Source: Patescibacteria group bacterium (GTDB taxonomy: Bacteria > Patescibacteriota > Minisyncoccia > UBA9983). From it: 16,273 nt of DNA. This document shows, one piece after another, positions 5,944-12,459 of the stretch. Numbering within the stretch: position 1 is the stretch's first letter; each line of letters begins with the position of its first letter. The stretch is from NCBI GenBank assembly GCA_018827845.1, contig JAHJXC010000049.1:1-16273 (forward strand), written 5' to 3'. Under the pieces are notes generated by a model. The model worked only from the letters and a program-made list of their open reading frames with translations, made no database searches and was not told the DNA's origin. Both the position numbers and the translations under genes were made by a program.

Positions 5944-7299
5944 ATGAGCAAACTTCAATCTGAAAAGAAGGATAGCATAAATAGAAATAATAGTCAATCC
6001 CGAAAAACTGCGTCTCGGGATGCAGTCATAACTAGGTTTGCGCCGAGTCCGACGGGCGTGCTCCACATTGGGGGAGCGAGAACCGCGCTTTTTAACTATT
6101 TGTTTGCCAAGCAGAATAATGGAAAATTTATCTTGCGCATTGAGGATACTGACACAGAAAGATCCAAAAAAGAATATGAAGAGGATATAATAAATAATTT
6201 GAAATGGCTTGATTTGGAATGGGACGAGTTTTACAAACAAAGCACTAGAAAAGAAATTTATCAAAAATATTTGCAAAAACTTCTAGACGAAGATAAAGCC
6301 TATTTTGAAGATATGGTGATTCGTTTTAGAAATCCAAATCAGATAGTCGCCTTTAATGATCTAATCAGGGGAGAAATAAAATTTGAGACCACTGAATTAG
6401 AAGATTTTGTAATTGCCAAAAATTTGCAAACTCCTTTGTTTCATTTTGCCGGGGCGGTGGATGACTTTGAAATGAAAGTCAGCCATGTCATAAGAGGCGA
6501 AGACCATATTTCTAACACTCCTAGGCAAATCCTCATCCAGGAAGCAATCAACGCTCCCAGGCCATTGTACGCCCATATTCCGCTTATTTTAGGCCCTGAC
6601 CGCTCCAAGCTTTCCAAGCGCCATGGCGCAGCTTCTTTAGATGAATACAGAGAACTTGGATATTTGCCGGAAGCATTAATAAACTTTTTGGCTTTTTTAG
6701 GATGGAATCCAGGCACTGACCAGGAGATTTTTTCAATGCAAGAGCTTGTGGAACAATTTAACCTTTCTAAGGTGCAAAAGTCAGGCGCTATTTTTAATAT
6801 TGAGAAATTAAGCTGGATAAACAGCCAGTATATTAAAAAAATGGATATTGATGAATTGATTGGAAAATGCGAACCATACATTAAAATCTCAAATCTCAAA
6901 TCTCAAATCTCAAAAATTAAGAAGATTATAAAACTCAAACAGGAAAGAATGGATACGCTTGCAGAAGCGGGGGAGGGTATTGAATATTTTTTTGAACAGC
7001 CGGAATATAAAAAGGAAACGCTGTTATGGAAGCAGGAAAAAAGTTTAGAAAAAACAAAACAGCATCTGGAAAAAGTTTTAGAAATTTTAAAGAAAATAGA
7101 AGAAAATGATTTTACGTCGCACAATATCAAAGAAAAGGTCTGGTCTTATGCAGAAGAACAGGGCAGAGGCAATGTGCTTTGGCCTCTGAGAATGGCGCTT
7201 TCGGGCTTAGAAAAATCGCCAGAACCATTTATAATATCAGAGATATTAGGCAAGAAAGAAACTTTGAATAGAATACAAAATGCAATTAAGAAAATTTAG
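5944..7299 (+). CDS. gltX: Glutamyl-tRNA synthetase lacking the zinc-binding segment
   Basis: This 451-residue class I synthetase charges tRNA-Glu with glutamate (and, in bacteria using GatCAB, also tRNA-Gln). The Rossmann core starts at RFAPSPTGVLHIGG (R31; HIGG at 41-44). IEDTDTERSKKEYEEDI, HVIRGEDHISNTP and the KLSKR signature (222-226) follow, then a helical anticodon-binding half. The ATG at 5944 is the only usable start and gives an unusual extension of about 27 residues before the core. Between KAYF (118-121) and MVIRFRNP (124-131) the segment of about 45-50 residues that normally carries the Cys-x-Cys zinc site is absent. Codons around 314-323 are written by a 4x7-nt repeat. The last 20 nt overlap the next gene. 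Confidence 0.95.
   Translation: MSKLQSEKKDSINRNNSQSRKTASRDAVITRFAPSPTGVLHIGGARTALFNYLFAKQNNGKFILRIEDTDTERSKKEYEEDIINNLKWLDLEWDEFYKQSTRKEIYQKYLQKLLDEDKAYFEDMVIRFRNPNQIVAFNDLIRGEIKFETTELEDFVIAKNLQTPLFHFAGAVDDFEMKVSHVIRGEDHISNTPRQILIQEAINAPRPLYAHIPLILGPDRSKLSKRHGAASLDEYRELGYLPEALINFLAFLGWNPGTDQEIFSMQELVEQFNLSKVQKSGAIFNIEKLSWINSQYIKKMDIDELIGKCEPYIKISNLKSQISKIKKIIKLKQERMDTLAEAGEGIEYFFEQPEYKKETLLWKQEKSLEKTKQHLEKVLEILKKIEENDFTSHNIKEKVWSYAEEQGRGNVLWPLRMALSGLEKSPEPFIISEILGKKETLNRIQNAIKKI
5997..6026 (+). other. Two mutually exclusive hairpins in the first codons of gltX
   Basis: ATCCCGA (5997-6003) can pair with TCGGGAT (6015-6021). Alternatively ACTGC (6007-6011) can pair with GCAGT (6022-6026). The two stems interlock with no linker between their 3' strands, so they should not form together. 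They fall in the non-conserved N-terminal extension. Confidence 0.45.
6884..6911 (+). repeat. Perfect 4 x AAATCTC array inside gltX
   Basis: Four perfect tandem copies of the 7-mer AAATCTC (28 nt). Because 7 is not a multiple of 3, loss or gain of one unit would shift the frame of gltX. It encodes part of ISNLKSQIS. Confidence 0.95.
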
Positions 7300-8569
7300 A
7301 ATAATATTTTTTGTGGCATTGCTAATTATTAGTTACTGGTTACCGGTTACTAGTTTTTCTGCTTCCCGCGTTGATGAATTAAAGCAGCTTATAGAAGAAA
7401 GAAACAGCCAGATGGACCAGATCCAGAAAGAAATTGATGAATACACGACCCAGCTTGACCAGGCGGCTGAAGAAAAAAATACCCTTAATAATGAAATTAA
7501 AAGACTTGAAATAAACCTCAAAAAATTTAACTCTGATATTTATTACACAAATAAAGAAGTTGAAGCCACTGCTTATAATATTGAGAGGCTGGAATTGGAA
7601 ATAAATGATAAAACAGAATCAATTAGCGATAGAAAAACAGTTCTTTCAGAAACAATGCGAAACATTAATGAGCTGGAATCACAATCGCTTGTTGAAATAA
7701 CGCTGTCTCATGACAAATTCTCTGATTTTTTCGGTGATTTGGAAAGGATGGAGAGTTTTCAGAAAGAAATAAATGTTAATCTTGAAGAATTAAAAAATCT
7801 TAAAGAAATTCTTGAAAATGAGAAGGACGAAAGGGAAGCAGAAAAAAATAATCTTGAGCAATTAAAATCACGGCTTGTTGATCAAAAAACCCTTGCAGAA
7901 TCAAATAAATCAACAAAAAACACGCTTTTGCAAGAAACCAAAAACAAAGAAGCAAATTATAAAAAACTTTTGGCTGACAGATTAGCCAAACAAAAGGCAT
8001 TGGAAGAAGAAATAAGGGATATTGAAGACCAGATACGCATAGAAATAGACCCAAAATCTTTGCCGCCTGTTGGGAGCGGGGTTTTAAAATGGCCCCTAGA
8101 TCAGATAAAAATAACCCAGTATTTTGGAAATACGCCGTTTGCAACTGCCAATCCCCAGGTTTATAACGGGATGGGTCATAATGGTGTTGATTTCAGGGCA
8201 AGTGTTGGCACTCCTACCAAAAGCTCAAAAGAAGGTATTGTAATTGAGACAGGAGATACAGATAAGCAATGCCGTGGTGTTTCTTACGGCAGATGGGTTC
8301 TTATTGAACATCCCAATAATTTAAGCACTTTATATGCCCATCTTTCCTTAATAAAAGTTTTAAAAGGCCAGCAGGTAAATACCGGTCAAATTATCGGCTA
8401 TAGCGGTGATACTGGCTATACTACAGGACCTCATCTCCATTTTGGTGTTTTTGCAAGCCAAGGTGTAAAAGTTGACCAAATTAAAAGCAAAATCTGCGGA
8501 ACAATGCTTGTTTTGCCAGTGGCTTCGCGCAGCAGTTATTTAAATCCACTTTCGTATTTAGGAAACTAA
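7280..8569 (+). CDS. Secreted/anchored coiled-coil M23 metallopeptidase (EnvC/LytM-like)
   Basis: This 429-residue cell-wall endopeptidase is probably Zn-dependent and cuts peptide cross-links of peptidoglycan outside the membrane. An N-terminal hydrophobic segment (about 7-27) serves as signal peptide or anchor. It is followed by a long charged coiled coil (about 30-255) and a LytM/M23 domain (about 275-395). The zinc and catalytic motifs are complete: HNGVD (H300, D304), YAH (H354) and HLH (385-387), so it should be active rather than a pseudo-enzyme activator. The layout resembles EnvC-type division hydrolase factors. The start overlaps the gltX end by 20 nt in another frame, indicating one transcript. 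The signal peptide is partly encoded by a 4x7-nt repeat (7329-7356). Confidence 0.9.
   Translation: MQLRKFRIIFFVALLIISYWLPVTSFSASRVDELKQLIEERNSQMDQIQKEIDEYTTQLDQAAEEKNTLNNEIKRLEINLKKFNSDIYYTNKEVEATAYNIERLELEINDKTESISDRKTVLSETMRNINELESQSLVEITLSHDKFSDFFGDLERMESFQKEINVNLEELKNLKEILENEKDEREAEKNNLEQLKSRLVDQKTLAESNKSTKNTLLQETKNKEANYKKLLADRLAKQKALEEEIRDIEDQIRIEIDPKSLPPVGSGVLKWPLDQIKITQYFGNTPFATANPQVYNGMGHNGVDFRASVGTPTKSSKEGIVIETGDTDKQCRGVSYGRWVLIEHPNNLSTLYAHLSLIKVLKGQQVNTGQIIGYSGDTGYTTGPHLHFGVFASQGVKVDQIKSKICGTMLVLPVASRSSYLNPLSYLGN
7329..7356 (+). repeat. Degenerate 4 x 7-nt array in the M23 signal peptide
   Basis: Units TTAGTTA, CTGGTTA, CCGGTTA and CTAGTTT fit YYRGTTW. It is 28 nt long and encodes ISYWLPVTS in the signal segment. 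Confidence 0.8.
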
Positions 8570-8578
8570 TGGTATAAT
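8570..8578 (+). promoter_or_regulatory. Extended -10 promoter, leaderless start
   Basis: TGGTATAAT is identical to the box before the cation pump gene. It overlaps the end of the M23 gene (TAA at 8567-8569) and ends 9 nt before the ATG at 8588. Confidence 0.65.
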
Positions 8579-8587
8579 CGTAATATT

Positions 8588-8794
8588 ATGGAAGAACAAG
8601 GCGGTTTTATAAAATTAATCATCCTTATAATCATAGTTATCTTTATTTTGAGTTATTTTGGCATAAATCTGCGTTCTATTGTGGATAGCGAAACTTTTCA
8701 GAATAACCTGAATTATGCATGGGAAGGCGTAAAATACGTCTGGCACACATATCTTGCAGATCCAGCCAAATATCTCTGGGATAAAATAACCTAA
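8588..8794 (+). CDS. Small single-span membrane protein, unknown function
   Basis: This 68-residue protein has one strong membrane segment (about 8-26, FIKLIILIIIVIFILSYFG) and an amphipathic, Trp/Tyr-rich tail (NYAWEGVKYVWHTYLADPAKYLW) that would lie on the membrane surface or outside. It has its own extended -10 box 9 nt before the ATG, and no Shine-Dalgarno. It follows the M23 peptidase by 18 nt, so a cell-envelope role is possible but unproven. No family is recognised with confidence. Confidence 0.7.
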   Translation: MEEQGGFIKLIILIIIVIFILSYFGINLRSIVDSETFQNNLNYAWEGVKYVWHTYLADPAKYLWDKIT

Positions 8795-8844
8795 CGTCGG
8801 AAAAGGTATATTGTGCGAAGTCCCATTTAAACTCCCCTTTAATT

Positions 8845-10023
8845 ATGCGCATATCTTATTCAGCATTAGATACATATAAAAGTTGCCCGCTGAAATATAA
8901 ATTTCAGGATATTGATAAAATTCGCGTCCCAAAAAATATTGAGATGATTTTTGGTTCTGCAATCCACTCCTCTTTGAAGTATATGTTTGAGCGCAGTCCA
9001 CTCTACCCCACCATAGATCAGGTGATAAACTTTTTTCGCAATGCCTGGGAGGATAAAACTTCCGCTTTCAGTATGGAGGAAGATGGAGAAAAAATTAAGG
9101 CATACTGCGACGAAGGCATCCTGTTGCTCAAAAAATTCTATAAAGAAAACCATCCGTGGAATTTCAATGTTGTGGATTTGGAATCCCGCTTTGAAACAGA
9201 AATAATAGATGAGAAAAGCAAAGAAAAACATGTTCTGGCTGGCATCATTGACAGGATTGATAAAGAGCGCGAAGGCAATATTTATGAAATTATTGATTAT
9301 AAGACGCAAAAGAGAATGCCTTCTAAAGATGCTCTTGATCAGGATTTGCAGATGTCTATCTATCACTTGGGTTTAATAAAACGCTGGCCCCATCTATCCC
9401 CTAAAAATATCAAGCTTAGTTTTTATTTTCTCAAGCACGGAGAAAAAATTTCCAGCACCCGCTCGGACGAACAGCTGGAGAAAACCAAAAAAACAATTAT
9501 AAAAACAATCAATGAGATAGAAGAAAGAAAAGCAAATAATTACGATTTTCCGCCCTTTCCTTCTCCTTTGTGTGATTGGTGCGGTTATCGGCCGATGTGC
9601 CCGATGTGGAAACATCTTTATGAAAGCAAGTATGCAAAACTTGATGATGATCAAATCAAAAAAGTTGCGGCTGAATACTTTGAATTAAAAAAGCAAAATG
9701 AAGCCAACAATGAACGCTTGGACGAACTAAAAACAATTATTTACGGTTTTATGGATGATAAAAAAATAGAAAGAGTTTTTGGAAGCGAGGGGTATTTAAC
9801 CAGAAAAATCCAGGAAAGATTCTCCTATGACCTTGAAAAAATTAAGGAAATTTTAGAGCCAATCGGCAAGTGGAAAGAAATTTTATCTGCTGACGAAAAG
9901 AAACTGGAAGAAATCCTTAATTCTTTGCCAGACGGCATTCAAGAAAAAATTCTCGCCCTGCGCAATATAAAGCGCTTCCCTACTCTCACGGCCTCCAAAA
10001 AGAAAATTAAAGAAGAAAAATAA
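8845..10023 (+). CDS. PD-(D/E)XK nuclease, Fe-S (Cas4/AddB/RecB-like) type
   Basis: This 392-residue DNA nuclease belongs to the RecB/Cas4 superfamily (PDDEXK_1). The N-terminus SYSALDTYKSCPLKYKF carries C14. GSAIH (H41), GIIDRID (D136), EIIDYKTQ (D151, K153) and QDLQMSIY form the complete active site. CDWCGYRPMC supplies C243, C246 and C252, which with C14 make the four-cysteine [4Fe-4S] staple of this subclass. A helical region of about 130 residues follows (about 258-392), longer than a bare Cas4. No cas genes, repeats or helicase genes lie near, so it is a stand-alone repair or recombination nuclease by inference. It likely has its own promoter in 8795-8844 (a TAAACT box at 8828-8833) and ends at a strong terminator pair. 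Confidence 0.9.
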   Translation: MRISYSALDTYKSCPLKYKFQDIDKIRVPKNIEMIFGSAIHSSLKYMFERSPLYPTIDQVINFFRNAWEDKTSAFSMEEDGEKIKAYCDEGILLLKKFYKENHPWNFNVVDLESRFETEIIDEKSKEKHVLAGIIDRIDKEREGNIYEIIDYKTQKRMPSKDALDQDLQMSIYHLGLIKRWPHLSPKNIKLSFYFLKHGEKISSTRSDEQLEKTKKTIIKTINEIEERKANNYDFPPFPSPLCDWCGYRPMCPMWKHLYESKYAKLDDDQIKKVAAEYFELKKQNEANNERLDELKTIIYGFMDDKKIERVFGSEGYLTRKIQERFSYDLEKIKEILEPIGKWKEILSADEKKLEEILNSLPDGIQEKILALRNIKRFPTLTASKKKIKEEK

Positions 10024-10055
10024 ATCCCGTTAGAAATTTTTATTTCTAACGGGAT
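10024..10055 (-). terminator. 14-bp perfect hairpin, minus-strand terminator
   Basis: Perfect 14-bp stem (10024-10037/10042-10055) with a TTTT loop. On the minus strand it is followed by a T-rich run (TTTATTTTT, inside the nuclease 3' end). On the plus strand only A's follow. It would act as a second stop for the pyrF-pyrE transcript. Confidence 0.65.
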
Positions 10056-10101
10056 AAAAAAATGGCGATGGTGTTTTTTAACAACACACACCGCCTTTTT
10101 T
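10056..10101 (+). terminator. Bidirectional terminator between convergent genes
   Basis: GGC plus GGTGT (10064-10066, 10070-10074) pair with ACACC plus GCC (10088-10095). The stem is flanked by seven A's on the left (10056-10062) and six T's on the right (10096-10101), so each strand has a stem followed by a U-run. It serves the nuclease gene (+) and pyrE (-). Confidence 0.7.
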
Positions 10102-10103
10102 CT

Positions 10104-10820
10104 TTAATTTTTTCCTGTCAGCTCTTTCCAGTTTGTTTTTGGCCTCAATCGTTTTGATCCTTGTTTACACAAAGGACATTCTTCTGGAGGCACTGCCCAG
10201 ATTTCTTTTTCAATCAGAGCAACAACAATCCTTTGGTCATAATAATCAACCGGCAGTTTTGGCGGCCGATGGACAAGGATACCGACGTACGGAAGAAAAT
10301 TGACTGGATTTGGATTTCCTTCTCTTATCGCTCTTTCCACTTCATTAAGGGTATGTGCAGTAGTTGTAAGTTCTTCAATTTGTAAAACCCAATCTCCTTC
10401 CGGGATTGCCATTCTTTTCCATATCATACGTTTGCCTTTTGGATCCGCCGGATCTTTTTCTACACACATATTGATCGGCGCATCAATAGCTCTGGCTACA
10501 TCGTGGGCAAAGGTAATTCCAGCCATAGGAGAACCTATCACCCAATCAACTTTAGTGTAATCAATAATTTTACGAATCTTTTTCCCCAACTGGTCTGCGA
10601 GTATATCAGAAAGATTAATGTATTTGAGAACGCGTAAGCAATCGAAAAATCCGTTACTGCACCAGCCAGAAGTAAGTTCCGCATGAGGATCCTTCGGATC
10701 ACCGCTGTGAATCCATGAAGCATCAAGGAGAGAAAACCAAGAAAGGATTTCGTCTATGAGTATAACTTTTTTCTTAAAGTCTTCCGGCTTAATTAGCATC
10801 AGTTCTTTTAGAGTTATCAT
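10104..10820 (-). CDS. pyrE: Orotate phosphoribosyltransferase-like protein
   Basis: This 238-residue cytosolic enzyme would join orotate and PRPP to give OMP. It is read with pyrF, which makes UMP from OMP. The type I phosphoribosyltransferase core is visible: HAELTSGWCSNGFFDC (46-61), VDWVIGSPMAGITFAHDVA (91-109) and the PRPP loop VLQIEELTTTAHT (145-157). The loop has E-E where E-D is common and TTTAHT instead of TTGGT. A distinct C-terminal tail carries CPLC (C215, C218) plus GSKRLRPKTNW. A strong AAGGAGGTG (10825-10833, minus) precedes the ATG. The assignment rests on the PRTase motif and on pyrF next door; another PRTase specificity cannot be excluded. Confidence 0.8.
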   Translation of the reverse strand: MITLKELMLIKPEDFKKKVILIDEILSWFSLLDASWIHSGDPKDPHAELTSGWCSNGFFDCLRVLKYINLSDILADQLGKKIRKIIDYTKVDWVIGSPMAGITFAHDVARAIDAPINMCVEKDPADPKGKRMIWKRMAIPEGDWVLQIEELTTTAHTLNEVERAIREGNPNPVNFLPYVGILVHRPPKLPVDYYDQRIVVALIEKEIWAVPPEECPLCKQGSKRLRPKTNWKELTGKN

Positions 10821-10849
10821 TCTTCACCTCCTTTTCAAAGAATTTCAGC

Positions 10850-10881
10850 GGCGGAAAGGAAATATTCATTCCCAATCCGCC
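10850..10881 (-). other. Hairpin in the pyrF-pyrE spacer
   Basis: GGCGGA/TCCGCC (10850-10855/10876-10881) with inner GGGAA/TTTCC pairing. There is no U-run. It lies 10 nt after the pyrF stop and 16 nt before the pyrE Shine-Dalgarno, so it is more likely an mRNA stability or processing element than a terminator. Confidence 0.5.
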
Positions 10882-10891
10882 ACTTAATGGT

Positions 10892-11659
10892 TTATGCAAG
10901 TCCTATAACTGCCTCATCATTATTGATCTGGCTCGTTGCAAGAATAGCAGCCTCTCTCATTTCTGCTGGAGTTTTCTTTTTATAAATAGCAGAGCCTACG
11001 ATCGCATGCCAGTTATCACCGGCAAATTTACCGCATTCAGTGATGATACCGCCCTGATCTACAAAACCTGGTGCATAAAGAACGTAGTTTCCGGAACCGA
11101 GCAAGTTGTCAAGGAGTTCTTTAATTTTCTGCACCCAATTAAGCTTAGTACCAGGAACAACAAAATGTCTCACTCCTAGCTCAACAGCAAGGCGGATGAT
11201 TCTCTCTGGTGCATCATCAGCAATATAGCCGCCCTCGCTGACAAGAAACTTGGGATGGGTCATAATTCCACCGGTAATAACTTTTAATCCCGCCTCAAAA
11301 CAAGACATCGTCCACTTCTCCTGGGTCGCCGGACCTGCAAAAGGAAACAAGATTGCTACATCAACACCAGATTCTGCGAGCATTTTTGCAAATCCTGTGC
11401 CGATATCCGGAATGTCATTGCCAGCTTTTTGATGATCGTAGATAATAGATGGATTTTTCTCTTTTCTTGCTCCGATTTTTCTGATATTTGAAACGACATT
11501 ATCAAGATGTTTTACCAGACTTGCTCCTATTTTGTAGGCGCTTATTCCCGGTACATCAATAGTCGCCTCAACTACGTCTATGAGGCTTGCGACATTGTTA
11601 ACATCCGCAGCAACAATTACACTTCTTCGTTCTGAAATTATAAGATCTTTCTTTTCCAT
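10892..11659 (-). CDS. pyrF: Orotidine 5'-phosphate decarboxylase
   Basis: This 255-residue TIM-barrel enzyme decarboxylates OMP to UMP, the last step of de novo UMP synthesis. SVIVAADV (13-20), YKIG (42-45), the catalytic DHQKAGNDI (75-83: D75, K78, D82), ITGGIM, VVPGTK and GSAIY mark the family. The DHQKxxND form of the active-site motif belongs to one of the less common OMPDC subgroups. A strong AGGAGGTAA precedes the ATG. It is the first gene of the unit with pyrE, 71 nt apart. A possible -10 (GATAAT, 11716-11721 minus) and a short inverted repeat (11700-11712) lie upstream. Confidence 0.92.
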   Translation of the reverse strand: MEKKDLIISERRSVIVAADVNNVASLIDVVEATIDVPGISAYKIGASLVKHLDNVVSNIRKIGARKEKNPSIIYDHQKAGNDIPDIGTGFAKMLAESGVDVAILFPFAGPATQEKWTMSCFEAGLKVITGGIMTHPKFLVSEGGYIADDAPERIIRLAVELGVRHFVVPGTKLNWVQKIKELLDNLLGSGNYVLYAPGFVDQGGIITECGKFAGDNWHAIVGSAIYKKKTPAEMREAAILATSQINNDEAVIGLA

Positions 11660-11699
11660 TACTTACCTCCTTTTTCCTCCTAAAATATAAAAATTTCAA

Positions 11700-11721
11700 A
11701 GGTCTATGACCTATCATTATC
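11700..11721 (-). promoter_or_regulatory. Possible pyrF promoter with inverted repeat
   Basis: GATAAT (minus strand, 11721-11716) is a plausible -10, with no convincing -35. Just downstream, near the expected start of transcription, AGGTC-TAT-GACCT (11700-11712) is a 5-bp inverted repeat that could be an operator or a weak hairpin. Confidence 0.3.
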
Positions 11722-11742
11722 CATAGCATTTTGAGATTAATT

Positions 11743-11781
11743 TTACAACCCTTCGACAAACTCAGGGCAAGCTTACAACCC
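11743..11781. repeat. Mini-element flanked by 9-bp direct repeats
   Basis: TTACAACCC occurs at 11743-11751 and again at 11773-11781. Between them lies TTCGACAAACTCAGGGC. With the preceding CCC this forms an imperfect palindrome (CCCT...AGGG, 11749-11767, with a tandem G/A mismatch in the stem). The direct repeats are exactly 30 nt apart. Confidence 0.6.
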
Positions 11782-12171
11782 CTTGCAGTTGGCAGCTGGG
11801 GTGTAGCCGGCTTTTTTGGCTTCCTCAACTGAGGAAAACCAGACTTTATTTTCTTCTTTGATGCGCTGTGCGCCTGAACACCAAGGATAATGGTATTTTG
11901 TGCCATTTTTTGAGCCTACCAGCAATCCGCTATTCAAGGTTGAGCCTTCTTCAGGTTCAATCTTTATGGCGGAAGCACTCATGTTCTCAATAGTGATTGG
12001 GGGCTTATTTTCCCTAATTTTAGACAATCTGCCTAAGCCAAAACTGATTAAGGCGACCATAACAATAATTATGGCTATGAATAAGTCTTTTTCATTGGAC
12101 TTGCCCCGTATAAGAAATTTTTTTAAATTTTCTATACAGGGCTTGATAAAATTTTTAATTTTTGCTAACAT
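11773..12171 (-). CDS. Membrane protein with C-terminal Ada-like/'sunset' Cys motif
   Basis: This 132-residue protein has a basic N-terminus, one membrane segment (about 30-47, LFIAIIIVMVALISFGLG), a linker and a small C-terminal domain: GSKNGTKYHYPWCSGAQRI ending in AGYTPAANCKGL (H94, C98, C129). This C-terminal pattern is shared by nuclease-linked and Ada-type metal-binding modules and is probably extracytoplasmic. Its ligand is unknown. The frame extends to a TTG at 12201, inside rpmA. The ATG at 12171 is preferred because it keeps the gene out of rpmA and begins with a typical charged segment. It is divergent from rpmA, with 9 bp between the two starts. A palindromic mini-element follows the stop. 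Confidence 0.75.
   Translation of the reverse strand: MLAKIKNFIKPCIENLKKFLIRGKSNEKDLFIAIIIVMVALISFGLGRLSKIRENKPPITIENMSASAIKIEPEEGSTLNSGLLVGSKNGTKYHYPWCSGAQRIKEENKVWFSSVEEAKKAGYTPAANCKGL
12163..12171 (+). promoter_or_regulatory. Extended -10 box before rpmA
   Basis: TGCTAACAT fits TGnTAnnnT, ending 9 nt before the rpmA ATG. It lies inside the start of the divergent gene, and no Shine-Dalgarno precedes the ATG. Confidence 0.45.
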
Positions 12172-12180
12172 ATTATTTAT

Positions 12181-12459
12181 ATGGCTCACAGAAAAGCTCA
12201 AGGTTCAGTAAAAAATTTAAGTGATGCAAGGCCTAAATATTTAGGTGTTAAACTTTATAGCGGCCAGCCGGCAAAATCTGGTTCTATTTTGGTGCGCCAG
12301 CGCGGAACCAAAATATTGGCTGGCCAAAACGTTAGGGTTGGCAATGATCATACACTTTATGCTATCCGTTCCGGCATTGTTAAATTTACAAAAAAAAATA
12401 AAACAGGATTTGACGGGCAAACCAAAAAGCGTAAAGTTGTCAACGTTTCGGCTTCTTAG
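12181..12459 (+). CDS. rpmA: 50S ribosomal protein bL27
   Basis: This 92-residue ribosomal protein begins MAHRKAQGSVKN, the conserved N-terminal tail that reaches the peptidyl-transferase centre. It continues with GVKLYSGQPAKSGSILVRQRGTK and GNDHTLYAIRSGIVKF, typical of bL27. It starts with the MAH tail directly, so no N-terminal processing extension of the Firmicutes kind is present. It usually follows rplU (bL21), which is absent here, so the gene stands alone. The mRNA appears leaderless. Its last 20 nt overlap the 3' end of pyrG on the other strand. Confidence 0.97.
   Translation: MAHRKAQGSVKNLSDARPKYLGVKLYSGQPAKSGSILVRQRGTKILAGQNVRVGNDHTLYAIRSGIVKFTKKNKTGFDGQTKKRKVVNVSAS

Noticed and set aside
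11598..11906. Minus-strand frame of 102 residues across the pyrF upstream region
   Set aside because: It is translated mostly from the mini-element and intergenic DNA and overlaps two real genes in another frame.
12172..12201. TTG start at 12201 for the small Cys-motif membrane protein
   Set aside because: It would overlap rpmA and has no ribosome-binding site. The ATG at 12171 gives a normal N-terminus.
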